Positions 9,545 through 20,114 of a DNA stretch of 64,000 nt are shown piece by piece. This DNA comes from Forficula auricularia (Eukaryota > Arthropoda > Insecta > Dermaptera > Forficulidae): positions 21,419,539 through 21,483,538 of the forward strand of contig JALMQS010000085.1 in NCBI GenBank assembly GCA_024734495.1, written 5' to 3'. Each line of letters starts with the position of its first letter. Position 1 is the stretch's first letter. A model generated the notes under the pieces. The model was given only the letters and a program-made list of their open reading frames with translations, was not told where the DNA came from and did no database searches. A program made the position numbers and the translations under genes.

Positions 9545-10635
9545 TTTTACTTTACCATACAGAGTATTGTCATGTATTGTAATCGTGCATGAAAAAAGTG
9601 TTTTTTTCCTACTTTTTTCAAAATATCTCAAAAACAGCTTAAAATATTTTGATTAAAAAAATTGAGCGAAACCATAGCATTTTGCTCTACAAAAAAGCTC
9701 TAATAAGTGAACATCGAAAAAATTATATTTTTCGAGATAATAATTGTTTTGTCAAAATGTCTGTTAGTTAGTTTGTCTGTCTGCTTGTCTAGTTCTTAGT
9801 TAGTTAGTTAGTTAGTCTGTGAATTACCAAATTTTTGTGGACGAGCTAGCTCAAAAACTAGTGTGAATATCGAAACCAAATTTCACACGTAGTTTTGGTC
9901 CATTGATTGTTCGTTTATTGGGCCACGCAGGTGGGGGCCTCCACTAACAAGAAATATTTACATAGTCGGGTGAATTTAATTACAGGAGTATTTACATAAT
10001 TATAGGAACATTTACATAATATATTTACAAAAAAATTTTCTTTTTTTCTTTTTATATACAATTTCTAGCGCATGGCGATTTCCCTATAAGTTCTCCTGTT
10101 GAAGCTGTAAAAATTCATTAAAGAACCCCTCATCGCCCTGAAGGTCATATCGCATAAAGTTCTCTGGGAAATTCCCAGGGCGACAAGGGGAGGCACCGCT
10201 TTATGCCACCACACTCCCTTCCACGAGAGTGTGATGGCTTCAACTCTCACAGAACCCGAGCCCACCCCAAACCTTGCCGCAATGTTGCTCACCAAGAGCT
10301 GATTAGATTTTGGTGCATATCGACCCAAAATTAAGGGGGTGGAGGGGGTTAAAAATTAAAAATCTAGGTCGTTTGAGCAAACTCAACCACAATTTGTATA
10401 CATAATCAGTGGGACCAACAGAAGTCTAAAAATGCAAAATCAAATCTTGTTCATTTACCAAATTTTGTATACATAATCAGTGTGGCCCTAGGAGTTTAAA
10501 AATTCAAAAACTAACCCCACCCCTCCCCTACATGATTATAAATAATTTTATTAAATATTAATGTAAGTGAGGGGCCAGGATGTATGGTAAAGTCAAGTGG
10601 ATGGCCACATCAGAACACGTCAGCTTATTTTTTAT
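9545..10635 (+). repeat. Repeat family A, copy with internal insertion
   Basis: Left end TTTTTACTTTACCATACAG, right end TGTATGGTAAAGTC (10581-10594) followed by the shared GGATGGCCACATCAGAACACGTCAGC. ACTTTACCATACA and its complement form inverted subterminal repeats. Internal modules match the other copies (AATCGTGCATGAAAAA, TTTCGCTC-like, GAGCTAGCTCAAAAACTAG, AAGAGCTGATTAGATTTTGG). About 390 bases are inserted at 9906-10292. No protein coding. Confidence 0.8.
9906..10292 (-). mobile_element. Insertion in family A, possible 3' end of a retroelement
   Basis: This block interrupts family A between GGTCCATTGA and AAGAGCTGATTAG, which are adjacent in other copies. On the minus strand an open frame runs until a stop at 10065 and the segment ends in CCCAATAAACGAAC, which looks like a polyadenylation region. 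I could not recognise the protein (residues ..ISQRTLCDMTFRAMRGSLMN..). Truncated retroelement 3' end is the best guess. Confidence 0.4.
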
Positions 10636-10639
10636 TTAA

Positions 10640-11135
10640 TATAGAAGGCGGGCTTCGTTTATTTGTGTCAAGAAGAGGACAACCTCATTGAATTCTCTAT
10701 AAAATACCAGTATCCACCACAGACTATAGAGGTTGTACCTTCTTGGTGCAACTTCTTCTTATATCAATATCATTATAAAAAAAAAGATTGAAGGTTAGTT
10801 ATTATTGAAGTCGTGGCGAGTTTTTAGATGAATTGTGGTTGATATACCTACCCTATATTCCATCTGCTTTAGACGTATACTACTTAGTGGATTGATTGTC
10901 AATACTGGAGTTGCAAACTAGATATATCCATTTTCAGGCTAATTGGATTTCCCATGAATTTGAATAGTTATTTACTCAGTGAAGGCCCTTTGTAATAAAA
11001 TATTGAGAAAAGTTTCGAGAAATATACAATGGAGAAATGCTGACTTTTTACTATGGTGTACAAACATTTGAATGCGTTGCTTGCTGTAAAGATAGCTGTT
11101 CTGTAAAGTTCAAGTACAATGCTTTTAGTAAATTA
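10640..11135. other. Non-coding stretch
   Basis: 10650-10700 shares the TTTATTTG..TCAAG.AGAGGACAACCTC word with 27897-27930. The rest has no second copy in the window and no supportable gene. Confidence 0.4.
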
Positions 11136-11138
11136 TTA

Positions 11139-11964
11139 TCTACTCTTATTAAACGAGCAAAAATTGTTTGTATATTTATATATATATATATATATATTTG
11201 TATCATTGTTCTATTTTGAAAAACGGCTATACCAATTTTGATGAAACAAATTCTATTAACAAGTTTTGAGGATGAGAAAGCGATCTGGCTAGGTCTGGAC
11301 CTCGACAAATTTAATCTTAATTGATCTTTTCTTAATTAAAGCAATTATTGATAGATGAAAATCTCAATAAAAAAGTTTGTTTGCATTTTTTTCAATTATC
11401 TTTTATTTATTAATTGGTTTTTTAATTTTAAAACCCACTAATACTTTATACCAAATATTGTTATATATTAGAATTTGCCAATTTAATTGATTAAAATTCC
11501 TCTTATTAAATAACACTACTCACAAGCTAAAAGATCAAGTACAGTCGATGGTGGGGGGGAAGTAATCTCCGAAATCGAAGCCTATTTCATGTAAAAAATT
11601 GCTTCAATAAAATTATTATTTATTCAATTGATTAAAAAATTCGATAAATTGTTATTTAATTAAAAAAAATAATTATACGGAATTTATTTATATACCTACA
11701 TACACATAATCTGTGGACCACTAGAAATCTAGAAATGCAAAACTGGGTGCGGAGTGGGGGTGCAGTTATGGGGGATCCGGGGGTGGGGTGAGGTGCGGGG
11801 TTTTGTGGCCTGGGTTTGGGTGGGATGGATCGGAGTGGCGGTGGGGGTGCAGTGGGGGGGCGAGGTGCGTGGTTTTGGGTGGGGGGGGGGCAGAGGGTGT
11901 TTGCTATATATTTGTATTTTTTTTAATTTGGTTACCGTGCATCACTCGGTGGCTTCAGGTACTA
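11139..11964 (+). mobile_element. Helitron-like element, complete ends
   Basis: Starts TCTACTCTTATTAAACGAGC, then AT microsatellite, the GGCTATACCAATTTTGATGAAA module and TTTTGAGGATGAGAAAGCG. A G-rich block (11745-11905) precedes the terminal hairpin CCGTGCATCACTCGG (11935-11949, imperfect) and GGTACTA. No Rep/helicase gene; non-autonomous. Open frames across the G-rich block are low-complexity. Confidence 0.7.
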
Positions 11965-12587
11965 ATCAATTAAATTGGCAAATTCTAATATATAATCATA
12001 TTTTATATTAACTCTTTATGGGATTTAATACTCGAATTCAAAATCAATTAAATTTTATTAAACCAATTATTTTACATGAATTAATGTATACATTGTATTT
12101 AAGCTTCGACTCCGGAGATTACTTCTCCACCATCGACTGTCCTTGATCATCTTTTTAGTCCTTGTTTTTAATAAGAGGAAAAAACTAATTAAAGAAAAAA
12201 CCTCTTTTCCGATAATTATTCCAATTCCATTATTCAATCCAATCTCCTACCAATCAATTAAATTGGCAAATTCTAATATATAACAATATTTGCTATAACC
12301 TATTAGTGGGTTTTAAAATTAAAAAACCAATTAAAAAAAAAGATAATTGAAAAAAAATGTAAAAAAAAAACTTTTTTATTGAGATTTTCATCTGTCAATA
12401 ATTACTTTAATTAAGAAAAGATCAATTAATATTAAATTTGTCGAGGTCCAGACCTAGCCTGATCGCTTTCTCATCCTCAAAACTTGTTAATAGAATTTGT
12501 TTCATCAAAATTGGTATAGCCGTTTTTCAAAATAAAACTAAGATACATATATATATAAACAATTTTTGCTCGTTTAATAAGAGTAGA
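11965..12587 (-). mobile_element. Helitron-like element, 5' part, opposite orientation
   Basis: Minus-strand 5' end TCTACTC at 12587-12581; includes the same coding-free modules as the neighbour and a segment (GGAGATTACTTCTCCACCATCGA) shared with 49580-49610 and 37610-37640. It abuts the plus-strand element exactly at its GGTACTA terminus, consistent with the plus copy having inserted into it. Confidence 0.65.
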
Positions 12588-12926
12588 TAGATATCATCTA
12601 ACGCCTGAATATATGTGAGTACGTTTATTAGTTTTCTTTCAAGTTTTTTTTCTTTGATTATATGAGACAAGAATTTCCAGCCAATAAGCATTAGAGGTTG
12701 CAAAAACTTTAAAAGCTACCATATATATATATGTATCTTTCTATATATATAAGTTAAGACATATGAGAAAATATATTTCTACTTGGCATGCTCTCCATAT
12801 TTCATCTCTTGTGGTTCAGCGGAGGATTTTTTTTCTTTTATTAACGCCTTATTCCCTTTCTCATTTTTGTCATTGTTTCAAATGCAATAAATTATTGAGA
12901 GAGAATGAAACTTTTAGTTTAGTGTA

Positions 12927-12959
<33 letters not shown>

Positions 12960-13412
12960 TTTCATTTCTTACTATATATAAATAAATAAATGAAACCAAT
13001 TCGATGAATATTTATTTATTTATTTCCACGTTCCAATTTATTTTTTTTTCTCTGCGATGATTTTTGATTGGAACGAGAGAAAACTTTCAAGTTGCTCGCT
13101 TTAACGCTTTAATAATAATAAAAATCCAGAATAAAAAAAAAATCCTCAGCCAACCCACTCGAATCACTTTATCAAAAATAATTAAAAAAAAAAATGAAAT
13201 AAAAAATGAATGAATAAACGATCATTTTGAACGAAAAGAATTTATTTTCATTTTATTCGAAAATATTTTATTAAGTTTAGAATTAGTTATATTAAGATTT
13301 TCTCCATTTTGATTATACAATACAATTGTACAGAATAATCGCCTCAGGAAGATTGTCAATAATATATAAATTCACCGTTTTTAGTTAGAATAGACATTTT
13401 ATCATATTAAAT
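12588..13412. other. AT-rich non-coding stretch with CA microsatellite
   Basis: A (CA)n tract of about 14 units lies at about 12928-12957, and AT runs elsewhere. The remainder has no repeat partner in the window and no gene evidence. Confidence 0.5.
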
Positions 13413-13414
13413 AA

Positions 13415-13990
13415 ATTGATGTGGCCATCCACATGACTTTACCATACAACCTGGCCCCTCACTTATATTTAATATTTAATAAAATTATTTATAATCATGT
13501 AGGGGAGGGGGGTTAGTTTTTACATTTTTAGACTCCTAGGGGCACACTTTTTATGTATACAAAATTTGGTTGAGTTTGCTCAAACGACCTAGATTTTTAA
13601 TTTTTAACCTCCCTCCACCCCCCTTAATTTTGGCTCGATATGCACCAAAATCTAATCAGCTCTTAATCTCAAGCGATCAAAACTACCTGTGAAATTTGGT
13701 TTCGATATTCAAACTAGTTTTTGAGCTAGCTCGTCCACAAAAATTTGGTAACGCACAGACTAACTAACAGACATTTTGACAAAACAATTATTATCTTGAA
13801 AAATATAATTTTTTCCATGTTCACTTATTAGAGCTTTTTTGTAGAATGAAATGCCATGGTTTTGCTCAATTTTTCTAATCAAATTAATTTCAGCCGTTAT
13901 TGAGATATTTCGAAAAAAAGAAGGAAAAAACACTTTTTTCATGCACGATTACAATACTTGACCATACCCTGTATGGTATAGTAAAAAATT
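13415..13990 (-). repeat. Repeat family A, minus-strand copy, one internal unit
   Basis: Reads on minus from TTTTTACTATACCATACAGGG (13990) to GACTTTACC.. complement and GTGGCCATC near 13420. Contains the GTTTTGATCGCTTGAGATTAAGAGCTGATTAG module and a single AAATTTTGTATACA unit. The 60-residue minus frame at 13760-13942 is part of this repeat. Confidence 0.75.
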
Positions 13991-14166
13991 ACCCAATAAT
14001 TTGGTTAAACTTAACATTAATATTATCAAAGTGATATACTAGTATATTATCAATTGAATATTAATATATAAAATAACATATAATATAATATTGACTAATT
14101 ATAATTAATGTATCTTTTTGAAGAATCGAAAAATATTTTCTGTAAATACCTTTTTTGTTCTCAGAC

Positions 14167-14227
14167 GGTCACTGAAGATGCTGTTCTAAAAATATGTCAG
14201 CGAAACAGAATCATGGACTGTCTGTCT
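14167..14227 (+). ncRNA. Hammerhead-like motif with closed stem III
   Basis: GGTCA (14167-14171), CTGAAGA (14172-14178), extra T (14179), stem II GCTG/CAGC (14180-14183, 14198-14201), GAAA (14202-14205), stem III ACAG/CTGT (14205-14208, 14218-14221) with a nine-base loop, C14222 at the cleavage position, TGTCT after it. Stem I pairs A-U, C-G, mismatch, G-C, G-U. Unlike the others it is not in an obvious palindrome and could fold as one molecule. Confidence 0.5.
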
Positions 14228-14274
14228 ATTCATGATTTATTAAACTAATTATAATACCTACTATATAGATAGTG

Positions 14275-14586
14275 TTTTGAACTTATTATCCATCTCCGGT
14301 TACAAAAATATCTGATAATAGAATTACAAATCTATATGGTATATATAAAATTAAGGTTTTGTCTCTACATTGGTCCAAATCACGCCAAATTTTGGTTCCA
14401 CACGTTTCAAGCAAAGTTATGAACGAAAACACCCTCAACAAAATACCTTTCTGTCTGTATGTCTGTATGTCTGTCTGTTTCAGTGGTTTCCGAAAAGTGG
14501 TGGGTGGGGTTCGAGGGCTGGGGGTCCAGGGGGCGAGTCCCCTGGTTAGCAAGAGGGCCGCAGAAGGCGGGCCTTGCAGATAGAAA
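14275..14586 (+). mobile_element. Helitron-like element, CTAG-type family, plus copy
   Basis: Ends with the hairpin GGGCCGCAGAAGGCGGGCC (imperfect) followed by TTGCAGATAG at 14585. The same end, with canonical GCAGCTAG, is on the minus strand at 23056. Internal sequence has the ATTGGTCCAAATCACGCC and CTGTCTGTATGTCTG repeats. No replicase. Confidence 0.6.
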
Positions 14587-14681
14587 TATATAAAATAAAA
14601 GGGAACATGCCATATAAAAGTTACAATATTTTATATAAATATCTATACTGAAGTGCAAGCAAATCGATCCACAAATAAAAA

Positions 14682-15010
14682 CTTTATTAAATAGTAAATC
14701 ATTTTTAATTTTTTTTACAAGTAACCATACATTATCGAAATTATTGCTTATTGCAAGTGTACTAGCCACTTGTCTTTGACTTAAGTCTTTGATTAATTAC
14801 CCGCACACAATTTGAACTGCGTTGAACTTCAGAAATATCCATTTTGTATATTTTATATATTTCTATCAATGATGCTTAATTTAAAATTATTCAATTTATT
14901 GATATTTCAAATGGAATTTGATCTTTTATTAAAACTTTATTTAAATGTAAAGTGATATTGTGAAAATATGATAATTTGTAATTGTATCTTTTAATTTAAT
15001 TTTACTTATT
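14682..15010 (+). repeat. Dispersed repeat G, first copy
   Basis: About 325 bases match 41605-41935 in the same orientation (shared words TTTACAAGTAACCATA, CAAATGGAATTTGATCTTTTATT). Type unknown, non-coding. Confidence 0.75.
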
Positions 15011-15149
15011 TTTTTTATAAAATTCAAAAATTATCAACAATATTTATTGAATATGTTTGTTTAAGAGTTAATGGAACAATTATATGAATATTTGTAAAAA
15101 TTTTAAAAATAATTTGCTATTTAATCAAGTTTTTATTAGTGGGTATATT

Positions 15150-15420
15150 TTTTGCACCGTAGTGTATTTTGTATCTATATGTTATTGATTATTTGTTATT
15201 TATTCGGGGTTTTAGTGAAATTCGTGTGATTGAATAGACAAGACCAGTTGTGAGCCACGTTATATTTATTTAATAAATATGAAAAAACAATAATCAATGG
15301 GCGATTAAATCCGACACAAGATTTGCTTGGTTACTTTGCGAAGGCTTGCCTAAAAATAGGCGCTTGAGAGAATGAATTTATGATTTATGTTACGAATACT
15401 TTATTAATTAATCAATAATA
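15150..15420 (+). repeat. Dispersed repeat H, first copy
   Basis: Matches 26148-26425 (shared words TTATTTCGGGGT.., GATTTGCTT, TTGCGAAGGCTT, AGGCGCTTGAGAGAATGAA). It is preceded by GCACCGTAGTGTATTTT, which resembles a Tc1 terminus. Non-coding. Confidence 0.7.
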
Positions 15421-15644
15421 ATATTATTATAATTTTTAATTTATGCTTAAGAGTAAAAAACAAAATCAAATCTTATTTATTAGTTAGTTTTAAAATTAAA
15501 AAAATCACGTGGCGCGTCCTCAATCACCCACCCCTTTATAGTCCGAAATCTATTGAGTTTTTTATAAAAACTGTTTTATTTTATTTCTGTGAAACCTCAC
15601 ATTTTCATTTACATGAAAATGATGAGAGAAGGAGTTAGACCGAT

Positions 15645-16402
15645 AAAAATTTTTAAGAAAAAAATAAAAACCGACTTCAAAAAAATTAAGTGCAACAAAT
15701 ATAAAAATACACTAAAAGGTATAAAATAATTATTATCTTATTTAGTTACAACTAAACGACGAAATATTAACACGAAATTACTTTTTAAAGTCGGTGCCAA
15801 ACAAACTATACCTATAAGCGAGCGTACCCGCCAAACGTACTAAGTAAGATCCGTCGAGTGCGATTCATAAAAGGTATATGTTTGGCACCAACTTCAAAAA
15901 GTAATTTCGTGTTAATATTTCGTCGTTTAGTTGTAACTAAATAAGATAATAATTATTTTATACCTTTTAGTGTATTTTTATATTTGTTGCACTTAATTTT
16001 TTGAAGTCGGTTTTTATTTTTTTCTTAAAAATTTTTATTTTTCTCTTTTTAGTGATGTTATTAATAGTGATTATATCATCAGAACTTGACCAAATTAATA
16101 TGACACCATCCCTAAGACACCCCCTTTCGGATAAAAAAAGAACCATCGAAATCGGTTCATAAACAAAGAGGTTAGGTCTAAACAAACCTAAACAAACCTA
16201 ATAAAAAAGATCTAATACCTATGAAAAAAAATCGAAAAAAAAATGGGACCAATCGGAAGCTAGACTGGACCCAATGCAAAAAAAAATTTCAAAATCGGTT
16301 GACAATTGGCGGAGATATGAGGTAACATAGGCACAAAAAAAAAAAAAAAAAAAAATTCAATCGAATAGAGAACCTCCTCCTTTTTTGAAGTCGGTTAAAA
16401 AG
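15645..16402. mobile_element. GTCGGTT foldback MITE with tail, complete copy
   Basis: Starts TTTTTAAGAAAAAAATAAAAACCGACTTC.., then a palindromic core whose arms (about 15665-15800 and 15885-16025) pair around the unique centre GCGAGCGTACCCGCC..ATCCGTCGAGTG. It then carries a tail with GACCAAATTAATATGACACC and ends GAAGTCGGTTAAAAA. Non-coding; transposon superfamily not recognised. Its clean insertion into a retroelement shows mobility. Confidence 0.8.
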
Positions 16403-16460
16403 GTGCAACCCTTAAAGGCCTGGGTTGGCCCCTCCATCGTGAAAAGAAGAAGAAAGAATT

Positions 16461-17100
16461 TTATGAGCTGGGCTGGGGTCGAAGGTATCTGTGGATACGG
16501 GTCTTAAATAGCTGAAGGTTATAAGTCGCGGGAAAATGGTGGCAGGGAGCGTGTTCTAGTCTGTGGAGGTCATAGGGATAAAAGAGTTGGCGAAAGCGCT
16601 TGTTCGATTTTTATCCAATTTGACAGCGAAGGGGTGCTGAGCGTTAGAAAACCGCGTGTTTCTCGTAAAGAGGGCATTAGGGGGGATAATTGATTTCAGC
16701 TCGACTGAACAGACACCGTGATACATGGAAAGGGCAGAAACGGTTCTTCGGTGAGCCAGGGAGTCGAGTGAGTTGGTTAGAGCCTGTTTTCCTATCAGTT
16801 TAATTGCTTTCTTCTGAATTGCATCCAGTGTAGCAAGAGAATGCTTGGAGGCACCCCTCCACAGATGAGAGCCATATTCGAGACAGGGACGAATTTGAGC
16901 CTTATACAGTATAAGAAGCTGACTGGGAGTATAACACCGTCTAGACCTAAATAGGAGACCAAGCTTTAGCAGTGGTTGAGATATGGTCATTCCATGAAAG
17001 GTCAGAACCTAGAGTTACGCCTAGCATTGGAATTTTATCCCTAAATTGAGTCGAATGATATGTTTGGGAGGTTTCTGTCGACGCGCCTAGAAATAAGGCA
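16461..17100 (-). pseudogene. Non-LTR retrotransposon reverse transcriptase C-terminal fragment, copy 1
   Basis: Minus-strand frames read IPMLGVTLGSDLSWNDHIS (about 17040-16980), LLFRSRRCYTPSQLLILYKAQIRPCLEYGSHLWRGASK (about 16950-16835), DAIQKKAIKLIG, LAHRRTVSALS, then NLQLFKTRIHRYLR before the stop. This is the thumb and C-terminal region of insect non-LTR elements of the Jockey/CR1/I group; the catalytic YADD part is missing (5' truncation). Frameshifts near 16985 and 16570 and a small deletion relative to copy 2 kill it. Confidence 0.75.
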
Positions 17101-17189
17101 ACACTCAGAATTCAATTACTATTATCAAATATCAGGACTGTGTGTTCCATATTTTGAACTAATAAATATTTTTTCCTTTTTTTTTCCAG

Positions 17190-17237
17190 GTTACGCGTCC
17201 ACATCTCAGGCCCCTAATTGGGATCACTCATTTCTAG
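17190..17237 (+). other. Candidate 48-base host exon
   Basis: A branch-like GAACTAATAAAT (about 17155-17166), a long pyrimidine tract and CCAG end at 17189; then 48 bases without repeats; then GTAAGC at 17238. One phase is open (..YASTSQAPNWDHSFL..), and 48 is divisible by three. The base composition is more balanced than the surroundings and no second copy is seen. The gene is not recognised. It could be a real cassette exon of a gene whose introns are filled with transposons, or chance. Confidence 0.35.
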
Positions 17238-17595
17238 GTAAGCTCAACCAAAATGTTTATAGCATTTTTTTTTTTTTTATTTTATTTTTTATGAAAACAA
17301 AGAAGCAACTTTTATTTATAACAGAGATGAAAATATAATAATTTGATACAATTCCAAATTAAATTTATAAAAAATAATTTTTTGAAACGTCGCTTTAATC
17401 ATTTTATTTAATTAAAACTTTTAATGTTTAGTAATGAATATAAGAGAGCTTTCAAAATACTAGGATCTCAACAAAAAAAAAATATTCTATGAATTTACAC
17501 CAATAGATAAATTTTATTAACAAAAATTGTAATTTAACAATAAATTTAGTGGAAGTGTTATTATTTGTACTTTCACATTTATATTCTATAGAATA

Positions 17596-18030
17596 CTAGG
17601 TGACGACCGGGCTTTCGGGGAGCGACTCGTTCATACCAATTTAATAATTGAAATTTAAAATGATATTGTAAGTATTGAATGAATGTGCTGAATGAAATTG
17701 ATTCAACAATAAGGAAAGAATTATTTAACATATTGGCTAAGGACGATCACTATCTGACCAATCAGAATCGTTCTAATAATTTAACGCTTTGCCATTGGCT
17801 ATGCACTGGCCAATCAGATCGTTTGGATCATACAAACCATAGAGCATATAGAGAGGAAGGCTCCATAAGGGCCCTATGTATTTTAGCATATACGAGTTAC
17901 AGAGCTCTCTGGCGGTTCGTATACTGAAACAAAATGGCGGGAACCGCTCTCATCGAGGCAAATTTTGGTGACGTCACACATCTGATGATTCAAAATAATT
18001 TATCACGAGTAAAAAATGTCGAGTTAGGCA
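17596..18030. repeat. Repeat-like block with CCAAT boxes and a CRE-like site
   Basis: Begins at ACTAGGTGACGACCGGGC (possible Helitron-like CTAG end on the minus strand). It holds several ATTGG/CCAAT words (17734, 17759, 17793, 17809) and TGACGTCA (17970). 17838-17915 shares CATAGAG.ATATAGAGAGGAA and the CTCTCT.GCGG words with the complement of 19075-19130. The 82-residue plus frame is not recognised. Confidence 0.4.
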
Positions 18031-18204
18031 GAAGCGCGCTAAATTTGATTTTCTTGTAGACGGCAATATTAAAAATAAATAAGTGGATTAATTTAAAAAA
18101 AAATCGGCCTTGGTGAAATGTTTTTTTTTTTGGCTTTATCGGATTCAACCATTAGCGTTACTATATATTTTAGTTTATTTTCAAATATGTAGGGATCAGA
18201 CTAA

Positions 18205-18285
18205 AATAGGATTGCCGAGAGTGGGGCTTGAACCCGAGCTAGCTTGATTACGAGGCATATACTTTAACCACTCGACTTTTAGTGA
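18205..18285 (-). repeat. tRNA-like segment (tRNA pseudogene or SINE head)
   Basis: Minus strand reads GTCGAGTGGTTAAAG (A-box like), TCGTAATCAAG in the anticodon-arm position, and GGGTTCAAGCCCC (B-box like). Resembles a tRNA with CGU at the anticodon, but the T stem has mismatches and acceptor pairing is poor, so it is a degenerate copy. Confidence 0.5.
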
Positions 18286-18475
18286 AATATCAATAAATAT
18301 ATGAGATTTGATAATAACATTTAATACGTCTTCGGATGCCTTAAGAAATACTTTATATAACACAAAATTATTTACAAATGCTATAATACTTATATTGAAA
18401 TGAAAATTTAATATTCAATTCAATTAAGTTTGATTTTTCTAAACATGAGATGAAAAACTTAATTATATCTATCTA

Positions 18476-18975
18476 TCTACTCTTATCTTGTCTTATTAAA
18501 CGAGAACAAATTGTATACCCAGGTAACACACAATATCCTCAGAATATTCTAAGAAGATTTAAATGTCCTTAGAATATCCTTAGAATATTCTTAGGATATT
18601 GTGGTTACCTGGGTATATATATATATATTTGTTTGTATATATATTTAGTACCTGGCCACCGAGCGATGCTCATTTAATAATATAAGATTTATATATTTGT
18701 TTCTTTGTTCTATTTCCAAAACGGCTCTACCGATTTTGATGAAACAAACTCTATTAACAAGTTTTGAGTATGAGAAAGCGATCTGGTTAGGTCTGGACCT
18801 CGATAAATCTCATCTTAATTGATATTTTCTTAATTAAAGTAATTATTGATAGATGAAAATCTCAATAAAAAAGTTTGTTTACATTTTTTTCAATTATCTT
18901 TTATTTATTAATTGGTTTTTTAATTTTAAAATTAAATTATTATTTATTATTTATTTAATTTATTAAAAAATTCGA
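18476..18975 (+). mobile_element. Helitron-like element with nested palindromic MITE
   Basis: Starts TCTACTCTTATC..TTATTAAACGAG, interrupted at TATA by the MITE 18518-18613. An inverted 3' terminus remnant (AGTACCTGGCCACCGAGCGATGCTC, 18647-18675) follows, then the CGGCTCTACCGATTTTGATG module and downstream body to about 18975. Rearranged, no complete 3' end. Confidence 0.6.
18518..18613. mobile_element. CCCAGGTAAC palindromic MITE, copy 1
   Basis: 96 bp, ends CCCAGGTAAC / GTTACCTGGG, flanked by TATA on both sides. The interior repeats AGAATATTCT-like palindromes. Other copies are at 33039, 48494 and 49278. Confidence 0.8.
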
Positions 18976-19004
18976 TAGATTGTTATTTAATTAAAAAAAA
19001 ATTA

Positions 19005-19152
19005 ATGGTGTCCAGTGAGGAGTGAACACCCCCTGGAATGGCTCTTAAGGACTACGAGTTTGGGTATGACCCGCTAGAGAGCGCTTTTTCAATATACGCA
19101 AGCTTTCCTCTCTATATACTCTATGATACAAACATATATATACATAATTTTC

Positions 19153-19194
<42 letters not shown>

Positions 19195-19200
19195 CTAGAT
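19005..19200. repeat. Dispersed repeat block and AT microsatellite
   Basis: 19020-19140 includes GCTAGAGAGCGC and CTCTCTATATACTCTATG, sharing words with 17838-17915 in inverse orientation. 19154-19192 is an (AT)n tract of about 19 units. Confidence 0.55.
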
Positions 19201-19477
19201 AGATAATGTGGAAGTATTACGATCGCCTGTTTGGGTCCTGACTCTTTGAGAGATTGTATCTCAGAGATGAAAAAAGTTAATTTCATTTTGTAACTTCTAG
19301 GTGGAAGGAATCGTTGCCGTTTATAGTTGAAAATCGGATTTAGGACATAAAATCAGAAAGTGTGGTCCGCAGAGGCCAAAAAGGGGGCAAAAATCCATTG
19401 GTCAGTGCGTATGTATGTACGTATGTACCCCCCTGCGTTTCGCAACCATAAGTCTCAGAGCTACGAATTTCGAAACT

Positions 19478-20113
19478 TTTTTTTTTTTTTTTTTTTTTTT
19501 ATGATAATGATGAGAGAAGGAGTTACACCAAAAAAGTCACAACCCCTAAAGGCCTGGGTTGGCCCCTCCATCGTGAAAAGAAGAAGAAAGAATTTTATGG
19601 GCTGGGCGGGGGTCGAAGGTATCTGTGGATACGGGTCTTAAATAGCTGAAGGTTATAAGTCGCGGGAAAGATGGTGGCAGGGAGCGAGTTCCAGTCTCTG
19701 GAGGTCATAGGGATAAAAGAGTTGGCGAAAGCGCTTGTTCGACTTTTATCCAATTTGACAGCGAAGGGGTGCTGAGCGTTAGAAAACCGCGTGTTTCGCG
19801 TAAAGAGGGCATTAGGGGGATAATTGATTTCAGCTCGACTGAACAGACACCGTGATAGTATCTGTAGTATAGGGAAAGGGCAGAAACGGTTCTTCGGTGA
19901 GCCAGGGAGTCGAGTGAGTTGGTTAGAGCCGGGTCTCCTATTAGTTTAATTGCTCGCTTCTGAATTGCATCCAGTGTAGCAAGAGAATGCTTGGAGGCAC
20001 CCCTCCACAGATGAGACCCATATTCGAGACAGGGACGAATTTGAGCCTTATACAGCATAAGAAGTTGACTGGGAGTATAACAGCGTCTAGACCTAAATAG
20101 AAGACCAAGCTTG
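19478..20113 (-). mobile_element. 5'-truncated non-LTR retrotransposon with poly-A tail
   Basis: On the minus strand the element ends in a run of about 23 A (plus-strand T at 19478-19500) preceded by the 3' untranslated region with GGCCTGGGTTGGCCCCTCC complement. Its 5' end falls near 20113, where similarity to copy 1 stops. No clear target duplication found. Confidence 0.75.
19595..20113 (-). pseudogene. Non-LTR reverse transcriptase C-terminal fragment, copy 2
   Basis: Reads LLFRSRRCYTPSQLLMLYKA (frame change near 20060), QIRPCLEYGSHLWRGASKHS, DAIQKRAIKLIGDPALTNSLDSLAHRRTVSALSLYYRYYHG and on to a stop in the CCATAAAAT region (about 19595). It keeps the YYRYYHG segment that copy 1 lost. The catalytic core is absent. 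Two or more frameshifts. Confidence 0.75.
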
Positions 20114-20114
20114 C

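Larger units (their letters stand above)
15610..17100 (-). mobile_element. Non-LTR retrotransposon 3' fragment split by a MITE
   Basis: The minus-strand 3' part is the same as 19478-20113. Between GATGAGAGAAGGAGTTAGACC (15620-15642) and GGTGCAACCCTTAAAGGCCTGGG (16403 onward), which are nearly adjacent in the other copy, the foldback MITE 15645-16402 is inserted. The coding part runs from about 17100 to a stop at 16461. Confidence 0.75.

Noticed and set aside
11754..12011. Gly/Trp-rich plus frames (also at 23056-23296, 28155-28430 and 51282-51653)
   Set aside because: All lie on the G-rich or C-rich blocks of Helitron-like elements and are composition artefacts.
13760..13942. 60-residue minus frame MKKVFFPSFFRNISITAEINL
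   Set aside because: It lies wholly within family A and is disrupted in the other copies.
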